From Didymodactylos carnosus (Eukaryota > Rotifera > Eurotatoria > Philodinida > Philodinidae), in the NCBI GenBank assembly GCA_905250885.1, contig CAJNOQ010000674.1, forward strand, positions 1 to 43,640: a DNA stretch of 43,640 nt, in the 5' to 3' direction. The notes beneath the pieces are model-generated. The model was given only the letters and a program-made list of their open reading frames with translations, did no database searches and had not been told where the DNA came from. Positions 1 to 11,355 of this stretch are shown here, in pieces. The position numbers and the translations under genes are program-made. How positions within the stretch are numbered: position 1 is the first letter of the stretch; every line of letters starts with the position of its first letter.

Positions 1-355
1 CATGCTGATTCCGAATTTCATAATGGTTTGGGCTAATTTTGACTTTAAAGCCCCGGTTTTTGAAGATCTTGGTTTTCAAGCCGAAAAACCATTTGCGCTA
101 AAAAAAATTTTTGATCTGTCCAATCTCTTTTTTTACGTTTTTTACGTAGAAAACTCGCTCAGAACCTCTCATGAAAACTTGAAAAATGGTTTTCTGTAGG
201 TTTCGCGACGTACTCTATCAACTGGACAGATCAAAAAATTTTTTTAGCGCAAATGGTTTTTCGGCTTGAAAACCAAGATCTTCAAAAACCGGGGCTTTAA
301 AATCAAGTCCAATTAAATTAGTCCAATCCCATGAAATTCGGAATCAGCATGCTCG
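1..355. repeat. Foldback (long inverted repeat) element, left end at window edge
   Basis: The first ~125 bases return as reverse complement at about 222-353. The shared arm includes the outer motif gctgattccgaatttcat and the inner motif gccccggtttttgaagatct. The loop between the arms is about 95 bases. The arms differ by a few substitutions and one short insertion, so this is an old non-autonomous palindromic element. No transposase is present; the short open frame across it is a by-product of the arm. The left terminus lies at or beyond base 1, so full length and target-site duplication cannot be judged. Confidence 0.85.
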
Positions 356-360
356 ATTGG

Positions 361-1517
361 CCCCGGTCAACTGAGTCTCAGCTCAAAAGCGAGGAAACAC
401 TTGGTGGCCTTCCCTTGTTAGTCTGAAAAACGTTTTTTCTGCTAATAAAATCTGTTTTGTAAAGGTTGGTGATGGAAGGACCCTTACAAGGGAATCTTCT
501 AACATATGTATATGTTCTCTCCTATAACATCAATACCTCTTCATACCCGAAGAATGATGTATCTAGATTTAGCTAACATTTTTAGATGGGTATGATGGCA
601 TAAAGTTTTCGAATTTTTGCATGAGCGCCTTTATATTATATTAAAGTGTGGGCTGCAAAATGAGACCATTCCAGCATTCTATCACCTTTCTTCAAAAAGT
701 TATGCCTTTCTAAAGTACTTCCTTCAAAACCTAAAAATGCTCAATTTTTTAGTTTATAAACTTAGTAGTTAGCTCATAAACTTTTGCCTCCTTTTCTGTA
801 CATATTGAAAATTTACTATAGAAAATACTTAATAAATAAACATAGCAATAAAAGGTGGATAAATCGAGGCAAGTCCCATTATACGTCCATGAGAAAAAAA
901 AGAGCAGATTAATCAAAAAAAATCCTTTAATAAAAAATGAGTCTACAGTAAAGAAAATATTTTTACAGAAACGAAGATTGAGTGTGGTAGTGGTATGTGT
1001 GTATAATAGATGACAAAAAGAAGGGACACAAACTTAGTAATAAATACATTGATCCATATGTGGCAGTGGGATAAAAGGAGATAGCAATAATAGGGCCTTA
1101 AGGCATAAATCGCCCAGTACGTTTTATAAAGTGCTGCATTTCTGAAAAGACTTCAATTAATTTCTCAACTGGCAGTTGTCTAATTGTTGCATCTCTTAAA
1201 AGCAGCTGATCAAGGTGAATTCTATCACAATTCTACAGCACTTTCAGTTTTTCGAAAAGCTCGTTCCTCTGCTGGTCGTAATGTAAGCAGAATCAAACAT
1301 AATGAGTAGTGCTTTCCTTTTCTTCACAAGAACAAAGTTTTTCTGTACATTCTTACACATAGTCTGATAGAAGAAAGTGTTTTCTTTACAATCAGATGTT
1401 TTCCGGAAAATTTCGCTAGGTTTTCATGAAGATATAAGCATCACGGCAAATGCCCTGAAAAAAGTGACCTGCGTACAAAATGCGTTTTTGTCGGAAACTA
1501 CTTTTTTGCTACCGGGC
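361..1517. other. Intergenic DNA with degenerate repeat remnants
   Basis: I see no gene here. Around 478-515 the text cccttacaagggaa followed by an AT-rich tgtatatgtt stretch resembles the motif at 43514-43545. Around 693-712 the string caaaaagttatgcctttct resembles caaaagttataggcattttt at the right window edge. These look like diverged fragments of the same repeat family. The remainder is AT-rich with stops in all frames. Confidence 0.4.
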
Positions 1518-1831
1518 TTCATTGTGTCACATTAGGACCGCCCTTAAACATCATCCGATCGAGTTAAAAATTTTATCAAAGGTACTCAAGGTTAAGAATT
1601 AAGATCGGGTTAAGAATTTTATTTCAGACCTTTTTTAACTGAATTATAAGGTTTCTAAAATTGAAAAACTTGGTTTTTGAGACGTTTTTCACTATTTTTC
1701 CTATAACTCTACCAGGAAGGGTCTTTAAAAAATTCCCAAAAGTCTACCTCTGCCCTATGATCTTGAGAACTTCTGGTAATTTTAACTCGATCGGATGAAA
1801 TTTAAGAGGAGTCATAATGTCACACAATGAA
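1518..1831. repeat. MITE-like element with ~58-bp terminal inverted repeats
   Basis: The left end reads ttcattgtgtcacatta and the right end is its reverse complement, finishing cacacaatgaa at 1831. Similarity continues inward about 58 bases, including catccgatcgagttaaaa at 1551-1569 against its mate near 1778-1796. The element is 314 bp and contains no open frame, which is typical of a non-autonomous DNA transposon. No convincing target-site duplication is visible in the flanks. Confidence 0.75.
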
Positions 1832-1984
1832 AAATCGAGTTTTCTGGAAAACTCATGAATGGTAATAGTTAAAAACTAAACAAAAACGAAAAAATGCTCC
1901 ATTGAGTTTCCAAACAGTTCTGAAAATATGAAGCCTTAATGACTTTTAGTCCACAGTGTTTCCACAGAAAGCCCAAAAAGACGG

Positions 1985-2107
1985 GAGGAGTACCCTTTAG
2001 AGATATGCAGGGTAACTGTTTACGGAGCCCTAGCCCTGCCCTGTGAAAAGTTTTTGAGTCCTGGTCCTACCATGCCCTGTGGCAATGCAGCCCTAGCCCT
2101 ACACTAC
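1985..2107. repeat. GC-rich degenerate short-word repeat
   Basis: Variants of cccta, gccct and ccctgtg recur about every 6 to 20 bases, as in gagccctagccctgccctg at 2023-2041 and again gcagccctagccctacac near 2086-2103. The patch is near 50% GC in DNA that is otherwise close to 30%. It looks like a decayed tandem or simple-sequence repeat. A comparable patch lies at 43308-43470. No coding potential is evident. Confidence 0.45.
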
Positions 2108-2798
2108 CTTTTTAAAATTTGAGAATTTTCCATTTAAAATTATTTCTTTATTTTTTTTAACTAAATGAATCATATTGATAAAAATTCTTTTTTAAAATTT
2201 CGTAGCAACATAATGTCATCGATCGTTTCTTCGTCCAGCCTTTGTTGTTGTTTTTTTTATATTGCCAATTGTACCAAAAATGGGTGCAACGGTATGCAGA
2301 TTTCTCAAAAACAGGTTTTATGTTCAAAATTTTTTCAAAACGTAATTATTTAATAAAAAAGGACAATCAGAGCAAATAGATATTTGAGAAAAGTTTTGCT
2401 AATAAAATTCAACATAGGATGACCGCACAAAGTTTTACATTTCATTAGAATGAAGCCTTGTGCCATACACGTAAAAACAACAAAACTATGGGGTCAGGAA
2501 CATTTTCACGATTTTTGATATTAATCGAGATCAACACCAGATTATGCAGGTATGAGCCTCCAATTTATTTAGTCTGGTGTAAAGGTTAAACGAAAAAACT
2601 TTCGTTGCGCAAATCAAAGTAAGTTAAACGAAGAGAATAGATGTCGTAGATCGTAGTTGCCAGTGTTGAATCTCTCGGATTTGGTATGTTACAAAAAAAA
2701 TATAAATATATTTCTTAAATTGAACATATGCACTCGACGTCTTTTGGCTGTGTAAAAGACATTAAGCGATCTAATGCAAAAACATCAACAGACGATGA

Positions 2799-3636
2799 TT
2801 CAGGGTGATTCTTTCGGAAACCTACCATGTTTACATTGACTTTATCCGGATTGTTCGAGAGTAACAGGACTAGTGCAACTTGGGCTCCTGATGACGAATA
2901 TCACGTTTAAAAGATTCTAAAACAACGGCACGATGACCTCCTAGACCTGTGAAGATCCCATTTTCCCGCAGAATAGACCTTTTTTGGACATTTTCACCAT
3001 TTTTTAGTGAAACACTTTCATGAACTGATACCGTCAGATTAGATTCTATATGTGTAGAGCTATAAAATCAGTAACGGACACAAAGCTCCAAAATGTTAAG
3101 TACGCTCTCAGGGAAATTTTTAAAAAAATCGTTTTTTTCCGAAAAGTAGACCTTTTTTCTAAACCATATTTTCCCCATAAAATCATATCAACACAAGACT
3201 GCAAGATGTGCATTCGATGCGTCTTTCCAAGTTCTATTCGATGAAGTGGTTCTCACTGGGATTAAAACACGTTCAATGCTAGAAAAAATAAACTTTTACA
3301 GACGATTTTTTTTGTTTTTAAAAGTTTGAGTACGTGCTGCACCATTCCACGGTGTTACCAGACGTGGGACGGCATATATCTCGCATGTACTCGCCGTGGA
3401 CTATTAGAAAAACAGGTTTTCATCTTTGGCCAAGTACTTTCAGAAAAGCGTATTTTTCAGCAGAAATTCTACAGAATTTTTGTCTATTTCGAAAGTACTT
3501 GGCCAAAGACTTTTTTTTCTTTGATATTCGTGATATTCGTCATCAGGAGCCCAAGTTGTACTAGTCCTGTTACTCTCGAACAATCCGGATAAAGTCGATA
3601 TAAAGTGTGGTACGCTCTCGAAAGAATCACCCTTCA
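2799..3636. repeat. 838-bp foldback element with an inner hairpin
   Basis: The arm at 2799-2905 (gggtgattctttcg outward, tgatgacgaatatcacg inward) recurs as reverse complement at 3529-3636. The stretch from ttatccggattgttcgag to the inner end is almost perfect, while the outer part has drifted. A second, separate inverted repeat sits inside: ctttggccaagtactttc at 3424-3441 pairs with its mate at about 3490-3507. The short open frames across 3050-3592 are by-products of these arms. No transposase was found. Confidence 0.8.
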
Positions 3637-4476
3637 GCGTGTCAGGTATTGACGATAATTAGTTTAAAAGGTTATAAATATTGACAGAAATGTCCTAATC
3701 AATTTCATTCTACCGGTTTATTAAGTGACTCCACGAAGATACATAAGTCGTTAGTCGGAGAAAAAAAATGTAGAGAGGTTTATCTATTTATTTGAATCAT
3801 TAAAAACAAGATGACAAACCGAAGGGCAAAACTATGATAAATAATCTATAGTAAAACTTAATAAAATCATGATTTTTCTTTTGATGTAATTGACACTATG
3901 TGCTTGATAAAAACATGGAGAGAGGCGGCGTATAGTCAGAGGTCGGACAAGTGTCGTAGGCAATTTCCTATACGAAAATAGGATATGAAAAAGAACTAGA
4001 AGAAAAATGAACAGACAGTGGAAAAAAATGTATATTAATCGCTTAAGGAAAAAATTGAAGTGGGTATAAAGGTAGATGATGTTCCTCCATTTTGGATCAG
4101 TACACACCATCATCATTATTATTAACTCGATCAATACAGTTGTTCTTTAGGAAAAAAAGCTGTACTTTTTGTCTTTTTGTCTTTTTTTTCCGTAAAATAA
4201 AAAGATCAGTAAGGTAATAATTTGTCAATTTACTAATAAGAGATTTAGTTGTAAATATGTTTTATTTTATTTTAGTATTAATTAATTATACGATGCGCAG
4301 GAGTGTTTCCATCTTGTAGAAGTCCACTAAAAAACGAAGAATACAAGAAATAACTTTCTTGCAAAAAATTTGTTTTTTGAATAGGCTCTATAGTTGTATT
4401 TTCTTCGTCTTTAAAAGTTGCACACACAAGCGTCAACCATAACTTTCATGATGATGATAAATTTGCTACTGTTTAG
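3637..4476. other. Intergenic DNA upstream of the 4477-5442 gene
   Basis: This is AT-rich sequence. A minus-strand open stretch of about 100 codons (3832-4134) is hydrophobic only because the plus strand is A-rich, so I do not call it. The missing first exon of the downstream gene must lie here. One weak candidate is the ATG at 4291 with a donor after four codons, but I cannot confirm it. Confidence 0.35.
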
Positions 4477-5442
4477 TGATTGGATCATCAGCAGCCGCTG
4501 CTTCTCAGCCAAAAAAGTAAGTGATTATGTGTATCATATTATAAACGGGAAAGATATCTGATACTTGTCTATCGTAGAGGAATACTAGGTATAGCACCAC
4601 TTCTCGGCGTATGTTGTCTTGGTGTACTCGGATTATTTGTTGCCGCCACAATAGTATTGGCACTTATACCAATCTATTTGCCACGACGTTCTACTGTTTC
4701 AAAACAACGTAAGAAAAGAGAACGTAATAAAGAGCAATTTCAATATATTCGATGTGCTCCTTTATTACAAATTAGAAACAGTACCCGTTTATATAACATT
4801 CAGTGTGAACAATAGTGCTATACCGACCGGAACCCTACCAAGTGGCAATTATATAGTTATAGCAAGAGCGGTATGATATTAATTCATGATCTAAATATAC
4901 CACTGAATATTCAATATCAGAAGGCTTTTAGTTTGAAGCTGCTCGTAATATACAATCCGGCTCATCCAATGTTTTGGCCGCTGCAATATCTAGTGGAACT
5001 GGTCGAAAAAAACGAAATCAATTGTACATACATGATATCTTCTTCATGAGAGCAAGATGAAATGTACATGTTTTATTCTTATTTTTAGTGCATTAACAAG
5101 ATTAAAACGTCAGTCAAACGGAGTAACCAGTAAAGTGTTATCCATTAAAATTATTTTCAATATTCTATTGTGTCCATATTGTCCTTCTATTGGATTTCGT
5201 AATTCATTACCTGCACTTACTTTTTCAGTCTATCTTACAGATAGTAATGGAAACGTCTATTTCGAATCACTCATCGTTCTGAGTGTATCACTAACAAATA
5301 GTAAGTTTAACAAAATATGATAAAGAAAATATTCACAACAATGTGTTTTACTCTTTTTTCAGTTCCGTCTAGTCTTCTAGAAAATGCCACTTCAACAATA
5401 ACAACTACCGTACCACCCGTTACATCTGATTTTAGCGGTTAG
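4477..5442 (+). CDS. Orphan single-pass membrane protein with a furin-type site (first exon unresolved)
   Basis: Six exons join in frame: 4477-4516, 4578-4708, 4776-4870, 4932-5023, 5089-5300 and 5363-5442 (stop TAG). The introns are 61-67 bp and all GT-AG. The deduced 215 residues start with an Ala/Ser stretch (IGSSAAAASQPKK). One strong hydrophobic helix follows (GILGIAPLLGVCCLGVLG onward, about 35 residues), ending in LPRR. After it comes a beta-rich segment (TVPVYITFSVNNSAIPTG), then the basic site GRKKRNQ, then a second beta-rich segment (LTFSVYLTDSNGNVYFES) and a Thr/Ser-rich tail with an NAT glycosylation sequon. I do not recognise the family. The layout fits a type II membrane protein whose outer part could be released at RKKR by a proprotein convertase; that is inference. 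The exon at 4477 begins mid-codon, so an upstream exon with the start ATG is missing. The open ATG at 4448 is in another frame and does not join. Confidence 0.65.
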
Positions 5443-6658
5443 GACAATGCTTTAATGTCAAGACAACAAATACAAACAAGTTTTTTTCTTTTTGTTTTGA
5501 AATAATTCTATACCCCACTATTATTCTTTTAGTAATTATCTAAGAGAAAAACACCAATATTTTTCTTTTTTATATTCTCGTGAACATTAAATACGACAAA
5601 ATATTTTTACTATAATGATTTAACTTTCATTAAAATCGATATTGAAATAAAAAATAAATGTTTTACTTTATAAATTAGCATAATGTAGACTATATTAGGC
5701 AATGATGATAACGATCTTAAATGCTTCATCTCCTTGCAATAAGTTTTAAAGAGAAATATTAAAATTTTTAGCAATCATTCGATATTTTTTAAAAGATGAA
5801 CTCTCACTATTACTGATAGATGGTAATGTACATAGAGTGTATGAGCAGTCAGATATTGAATATATCCGATGTCATGCGTAAATAAGTGTCGATTTTCTCT
5901 GACATCATATTAAGTTAATTAATGTAAACCTGCGAAAGCATGATACAACTTTTCACTACAAAAAAATAAGATACAGTTTGAATCAATTAAGCTTTTTTAT
6001 TTTCAGTTTGTTAAGTAAGTATGCAGTAAATGTTTTTAGTAAAAATAAGTTTTTTCCTTGACGAACAGTAGTGATAACAGCGAGTATAAGCGTCGCAACG
6101 ATTTTCAAGGTTAAAAATGTTATTAATTTTGCTTTTAATTTGACTAATGTACTGTCAATAAAACGATGAGAAAACACGCCTTGGATGAAAACCAGCTATA
6201 CAATCAGCTAATCTTAAGCAAGTTGGCAATCATAAAATGATATTATCATTAATATTATAACTCATTAGATCAAAATCACTCTGGAGAAAATCCCTAATAT
6301 TAAGCGTGTTTGTACTAAAAAGCTTTTCCGTCACGCTAATGTGACTAAGATACTTTTTAATTACAACAAGAAAACATTAAGAAGAAGGGAAAATATGATG
6401 TAGAATCTCCAGTGCATATATGTAAAATAAATCAACAAATATTCAAAAGTAAATGCACGTATTTAGAATATTGATTACAAAAAATCATCATTTTTGTATC
6501 CGATTGCTTTTAGCGAACTCATCTGAAAACAGTTGTTTTAGAAAACCTAAACATTAAATATTTACTGTAATTTCTATACAATCCGAATAGTACTTGCAAG
6601 ACGATTTAAATTCAATTAAATTTACTGAAAAAGAAATATCTACGCACATAGTGAATAG
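5443..6658. other. Intergenic region between convergent genes
   Basis: This is 1.2 kb of AT-rich DNA between a plus-strand stop at 5442 and a minus-strand stop at 6659. It includes AATAAA-like strings near 5645-5660 that could serve the upstream gene as polyadenylation signals. I see no gene or clear repeat. The 64-codon minus frame at 5983-6177 has no supporting feature. Confidence 0.4.
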
Positions 6659-9600
6659 TTATTCCTGGCGGTTATTATCGGTTTTATAAGTTCGTTGTAG
6701 ATCGATTAGTTGGCTACAATCAGTATCATTGCCTACGCGATTTAATTCGTCATTTCTGCTCTCTTGCAACAGTTCACTTGAATATGGTCTCACAGTCACT
6801 ACTACTTCTTCACTTCTTCTTTTATTCAATTGAACGCTATCCTCACAACATTTCCATCCGTTAAGACTCATTTGTGTCCATGTATCACTACCAAAAACAC
6901 GTTGTATTTCATGACTGGATACATCTTCAGTACCATGATCTATATTTATATTCAGACTTGTACTATGAGAAGGAACATACGATGATTGTTGCTGATTAAT
7001 TTGCAATGAGGTTGGTAGAACGACTGGTACAGTGATTTCTTGATATAACATATTAGTAGGTGACTGAATTTCTTGTATATTCATATCCGGTACTAAAGGA
7101 GCACCATTCATTGGAGAACTACTAGTCGCTGTCATTTGTTGTTGTATATCTGTCTCCTCAGTACTGATCAACTCTTCTTGTTCTAATAAATGACGTTCAA
7201 ATTCCTCTGCTTCTGAATCAAAATCATCATCAGAGATCAAATATCTATAATGTTGCAAAGAAAATAGTATAATATTAGTGAAATCTTGAAATACACTGAA
7301 TTCAAGAAGACTGAGAAAACAGCAAAGTTGTTGACTTGTCTTCTTCTTACGGAAAAATATGAGCAGTGCGACTAGATATCTCGCGTTTGATCAGTTGAAA
7401 GAGATATTTCTTACTCAGCAAAATCTTCTTCTTCCTCAAACTCTTCTTCATTAAAAATATGTGTTGTATCGCCGCTATCCGTGAACTCTATCTCTTCATT
7501 TACTTGATAATTTTGTTGTAAAATTCGAAGTGGTCGAGCTAATTCTAATGGAAAATTCACGAAATTTGTTAAATTAATATGATCAAAACTGATTTGTTGT
7601 GGTGATAGTAATGGAATGTTACTTGTTGTGGTATTTTCTGATTCTTCATTATACTCGGCAGAAATTTCCCGGTGGTTTATTAGAACTAAAGCATTATGCT
7701 GCTCGACTTCAATATGATGATTTTCACTAAAAGCTAAACTTCCATTTTCTGGAATAGCTGATGTCGTTGCATCAGTTGGAATACCTTGAAAATGAAAATG
7801 GAAGTGAAGATCTTTGATTCCACTTCTAGTGAACATAGTCACTTGAATTAGTATTTCTTGTTTCTAGTGTTGAATTGGTTTTTATTTCAATTTTATCCAA
7901 AACAGCGTCGATATCATCTAAAACAGAATTAAGTTGATTTATAAGTGGTCTAATGGATATTAAGGTCGACAATGGTTTTGGAATTGATGTTTCAGGCATC
8001 AGTTCTTCCATGTTGTTACTCTTTTCAGCTGAAAATACGCTATTTTGATCGTGCTGAGCGACATTAACAATATTTTCTTGAAATTCAATATTAAATGATA
8101 TTGAACTCTGACGACTTATTTTCGGTTCATTAATATTATTTAAGGTGTTAGTTGAAATACTACTTGCTAATATCTGTTGTTGAGAATGTGTTTTGATTGT
8201 TTCATTCCATTGACTGGTTATGTTACTTGGCTCTGCATGACTCATCTGTGATACGGTCCGGGATTTTTTTACGATCGATGTATAACTACGAGTTATATTC
8301 AGAGGAAGTGCAGTTGGTTGAAACATAGAAAATAATGATGAACTTGAATCCAACACCTATAGAGATAGAAGTAGAAAATTCATTCTCATTTGATTGAGAA
8401 ACAAATAGTTTTTAATCTTTACCCTTTTCTGTTCATTATTATTATTGGACGACGAATTTCGTTGATCTACTGTTGTTATTATTCTGGCATGGAAGTCGAC
8501 AGATGAAGCTAATTTGTTTTTTACTATGTTTTCCTGTTCTGCATCTACATTTATCCCTGTTTGATATGTAATCACATTTTGTTCTTGTTCATCAAAATTA
8601 GCATCACACTCATACCAGATATCAACGATTGGTGCCAATTCTAATAGGTCTATTTTATCTTGTAATGGACTTGTTTCAGCTAATTGATCAGTGATACAAA
8701 AGATTTCTTCTTCTTCGTCTCGTTTACATCTCTTTTTTAATGATTGTTCATTGGTGATTGTCATCGATCGTTTTCGTGATTTGCTATTTATAATCAGTGG
8801 AGATTGATATTCATTTTTTACCGTTAAATCGATTATTTTTGTCTCGCATGAACCACCACGAAATACTCGACAAACAAATTGTTTCGCTTTTTCAAATACA
8901 CCGGTAGATGAACTACTACTGATTGATTTGGTTCTTTCTGAATTAACTGTTTGAGATTTTTCTTCTATGCTGCTGGATAATATAGTCTGCTGTCGAGGAC
9001 TAGATTTGTTTGAATGAACTGATGGCTTTTTATTGATAGATTGTTTCCGACTAAAACATGTTTTATTCATATCCGGCAGTCTCTTGGTTAAACTCTCGAT
9101 TACTTTCTCGTTATTTGTAGAGCAATCCTGTAGATAGAATAAAATAAATTCCACCTCATTAAGAGAAGAAATGATGAAACTCTAATAAACACAGCAATTT
9201 ATAGTCAAATATATTTACGTACACTTTTTTCTTTGTCAGTTTTCTTTGCAGGAGGAGTACAAGTCGTAGTTAAATGAACATATCGTCGGTATTCTGCAAA
9301 AATTTTCTCTGTTAAAACAATATCACTCTTCAACAATCTAAAATTGATGATTACGAAGATTTAGCCTGGTCGTCCAACATCACTCTCTCTCTCCCAATGT
9401 TTGCTTTAGTGTGTTAATGGTATATGTGTTATATCACAAGACACTATTGAGATACAAAGATATTAAGTGGTAAATGAGACTAGAAACTAGTTTTCACTGA
9501 CTGGATTAGACAAAAAATACTACAATGTGTGAAAACATGAAAAAATATTCGACAGAGTTGAAAAATATAGATATGTTTAACATTAGAAACTGTAAAGACT

Positions 9601-10655
9601 TCTGAAATGCTGTCTTTTACGGACTCTGAGAGAGGTAATTCTATGTTGAATCACAGTGGTTATTAATACACGAAGAAAGATTAAGATAAGAGAGCAAATC
9701 AGTGGTAACGTCGCTATCAGAATGATATTGGTAGTATTCCCTTATACCCACAAAACTTGAAGATAGTGCGTAATTATATCCTTCATTCATAACATGTTTA
9801 CTAACATCAGCAGCCAGGTAGAGAAATCGCAAATTTAAAATGTAAGAAATTATACATATGCGGATCACATTAGTGACTGTATTTTTCTATTTCTGTCATA
9901 AAAAAAGAGTTTATTGGCTAGAAAACTGTATGGATATCTTCATTCTAGAAAAATCAACGTTTATCATTGTACATACACATCTTTTTTCTCTAGATAGCGC
10001 CTTGTGATACAAAACTTATACCGATAAAGACGTAACGAATGGAGAATGAAAAAAATATAATCTATTTGATAGAGTTGAATTGAAAAGTCATCATTAGGAA
10101 ACTACATTACTCGCAATTTTTTAATAGTTTTATGAAAAGCAATCGATTTTCGGTGATCGCAAATAAATTGAGAAGAATTGGGATTGATTCAGTTGTGATG
10201 AATTTGTGAATCTAGTTAAAAAAATAGAATAGGAATATATACCAAATTCGAGAAGATTAGAAAATTAACAAATATGAAACATACACATGTGAGCAAATGT
10301 CCAAATGCTTGTAATCGATATTGTTCATCTTTCAATAAATTAAAAAATAATGAAAGTGTTTCTGCATTCAACGTAAGCTTAATCAAATGAGTTTTTAATG
10401 TTATCAACATTTGCAAACGATCTGAATCATTACTTAGCTATAAACAGATAAAAATCTCGTTTGAGCAAGTTGAAAGTGTTAGCTAATATCGTTAGTGTTC
10501 TACTTTAAAGAGCAAACGGATCTTCTTTACAAGGGTTTACAGCTTTCTCATTCTTATTGAATTGCTGTTATTCAACTCACTTTTTTCAATTCTTGGCATA
10601 GAATATCAATTGGCGATGGTATAATGAAAGTTGCATGACAATTCACATTCATCAT
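6659..10655 (-). CDS. Orphan, mostly disordered, probably nuclear protein (about 835 aa)
   Basis: Seven minus-strand exons join in frame: 10655-10581, 10437-10285, 9327-9223, 9127-8423, 8356-7843, 7784-7415 and 7244-6659 (stop TAA). The start ATG has an in-frame stop about 20 bases upstream. Residues 1-110 look folded and helical (for example LQMLITLKTHLIKLTLNAET, then a Lys/Arg/Tyr helix ending in a TPPAKK linker). The rest is rich in Ser, Thr, Gln, Asn and Glu with acidic runs (FEEEEDF, SDDDFDSEAEEFE). A basic cluster (SRKRS, then KKRCKRDEEEE, about residue 210) looks like a nuclear localisation signal. The N-terminal helical pattern faintly recalls DUF4476/PROSER1-type repeats, which I cannot confirm. 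The 957-bp gap between exons 2 and 3 may hide an exon: 9337 is a better-looking acceptor but breaks frame, so I used the AG at 9329-9328. Confidence 0.6.
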
Positions 10656-10960
10656 GTAATGTAGAAAATTAAATTAAATTAAGAAGAACAGAATTGACTT
10701 TATTTTTGTCATTCGAACATTTTTTCAAGAATATATTAAAAATGCGCGCGCGCTAATGAAGAAAAACAATCATAGACTATAAATAGCTAGAAATTCATTT
10801 TTCAATTAACAGAATTGAGTCATAGTTAACTCTTCCTCATTGTTTTTCCTGTGATAAAACGACGGTCTTAATGAATTAAAAACTAGTAATATTTATTCAG
10901 TGTGTAAGAACTAGAAGAAATATACTGTATAGCACTGACAGCCGTCTCTAGATTTACAAA
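10656..10960 (+). promoter_or_regulatory. Divergent promoter region and 5' UTR exon
   Basis: This interval separates the minus-strand ATG at 10655 from a plus-strand transcript inferred from a strong splice donor (caaa then gtgagt at 10961). A gcgcgcgcgc run at about 10744-10753 stands out in AT-rich DNA. The acceptor aattacag ends at 11061, giving a 101-bp intron. The last bases before 10961 would be a non-coding first exon. Both transcription start sites are unmapped. Confidence 0.35.
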
Positions 10961-11082
10961 GTGAGTACTTTCTTGTTCTACTCTACATTTCATAATGAGG
11001 ATGCATTGTTGCTCTAGATTATGATACGGTTCGTTTTAATGTTGGTCTTTTTTAATTACAGATTTATTTGAAATTAATTAAT

Positions 11083-11355
11083 ATGGCAACAGCACATTTC
11101 TTGTTGATACAGCGTTATCATTCTGAATCATTTTTTATTATTTCCGATATAACGGTATCGATTGGAGTTTTTTTATCTCAATTTCTCAATTTCTTAGAAA
11201 GTTTTCCAAAATTCTCTGATTTTATTGATTTTAGCGTATCACACTTATCAAATCATAATTTTTTTGGTTTTTTTCATCTAATTGTCTATCTTTCTGTACA
11301 GTCCATGTTTTATTTATTAATCAAAAGTGTACGGAGTTCGAGACCCAATGGCTAG
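11083..11355 (+). CDS. Possible small hydrophobic protein (90 aa) behind a UTR intron
   Basis: The ATG at 11083 opens 90 codons, about 20 bases after the acceptor of the 10961-11061 intron. The product (MATAHFLLIQRYHSESFFII at the start) is rich in Phe, Leu, Ser and Ile. It has two moderately hydrophobic stretches (IISDITVSIGVFLSQFLNFL and FFHLIVYLSVQSMFYLLIK) that could be membrane helices. The T-rich DNA alone could produce such a frame, so the splice-like leader is the main support. I recognise no family. It could equally be part of a non-coding RNA. Confidence 0.3.
   Translation: MATAHFLLIQRYHSESFFIISDITVSIGVFLSQFLNFLESFPKFSDFIDFSVSHLSNHNFFGFFHLIVYLSVQSMFYLLIKSVRSSRPNG

Noticed and set aside
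3050-3592. Several overlapping plus-strand frames of 64-88 codons
   Set aside because: They run through the inverted-repeat arms and inner hairpin of the 2799-3636 element and resemble no protein.
3832-4134. 100-codon minus-strand open frame with hydrophobic product
   Set aside because: The hydrophobicity follows from an A-rich plus strand. No splice context, start context or family resemblance supports it.
4448-4516. ATG followed by 23 codons as the start of the 4477-5442 gene
   Set aside because: Its phase at the donor does not join the membrane-helix frame of the next exon; the in-frame reading needs an acceptor at 4476.
9641-9868. 75-codon minus-strand open stretch in the gap between exons 2 and 3 of the 6659-10655 gene
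   Set aside because: I could not find a pair of splice signals that keeps frame with both neighbours, so it is left out of the model.
11325-11350. agttcgagaccc, similar to a tRNA T-arm
   Set aside because: No acceptor, D or anticodon arm can be placed upstream.
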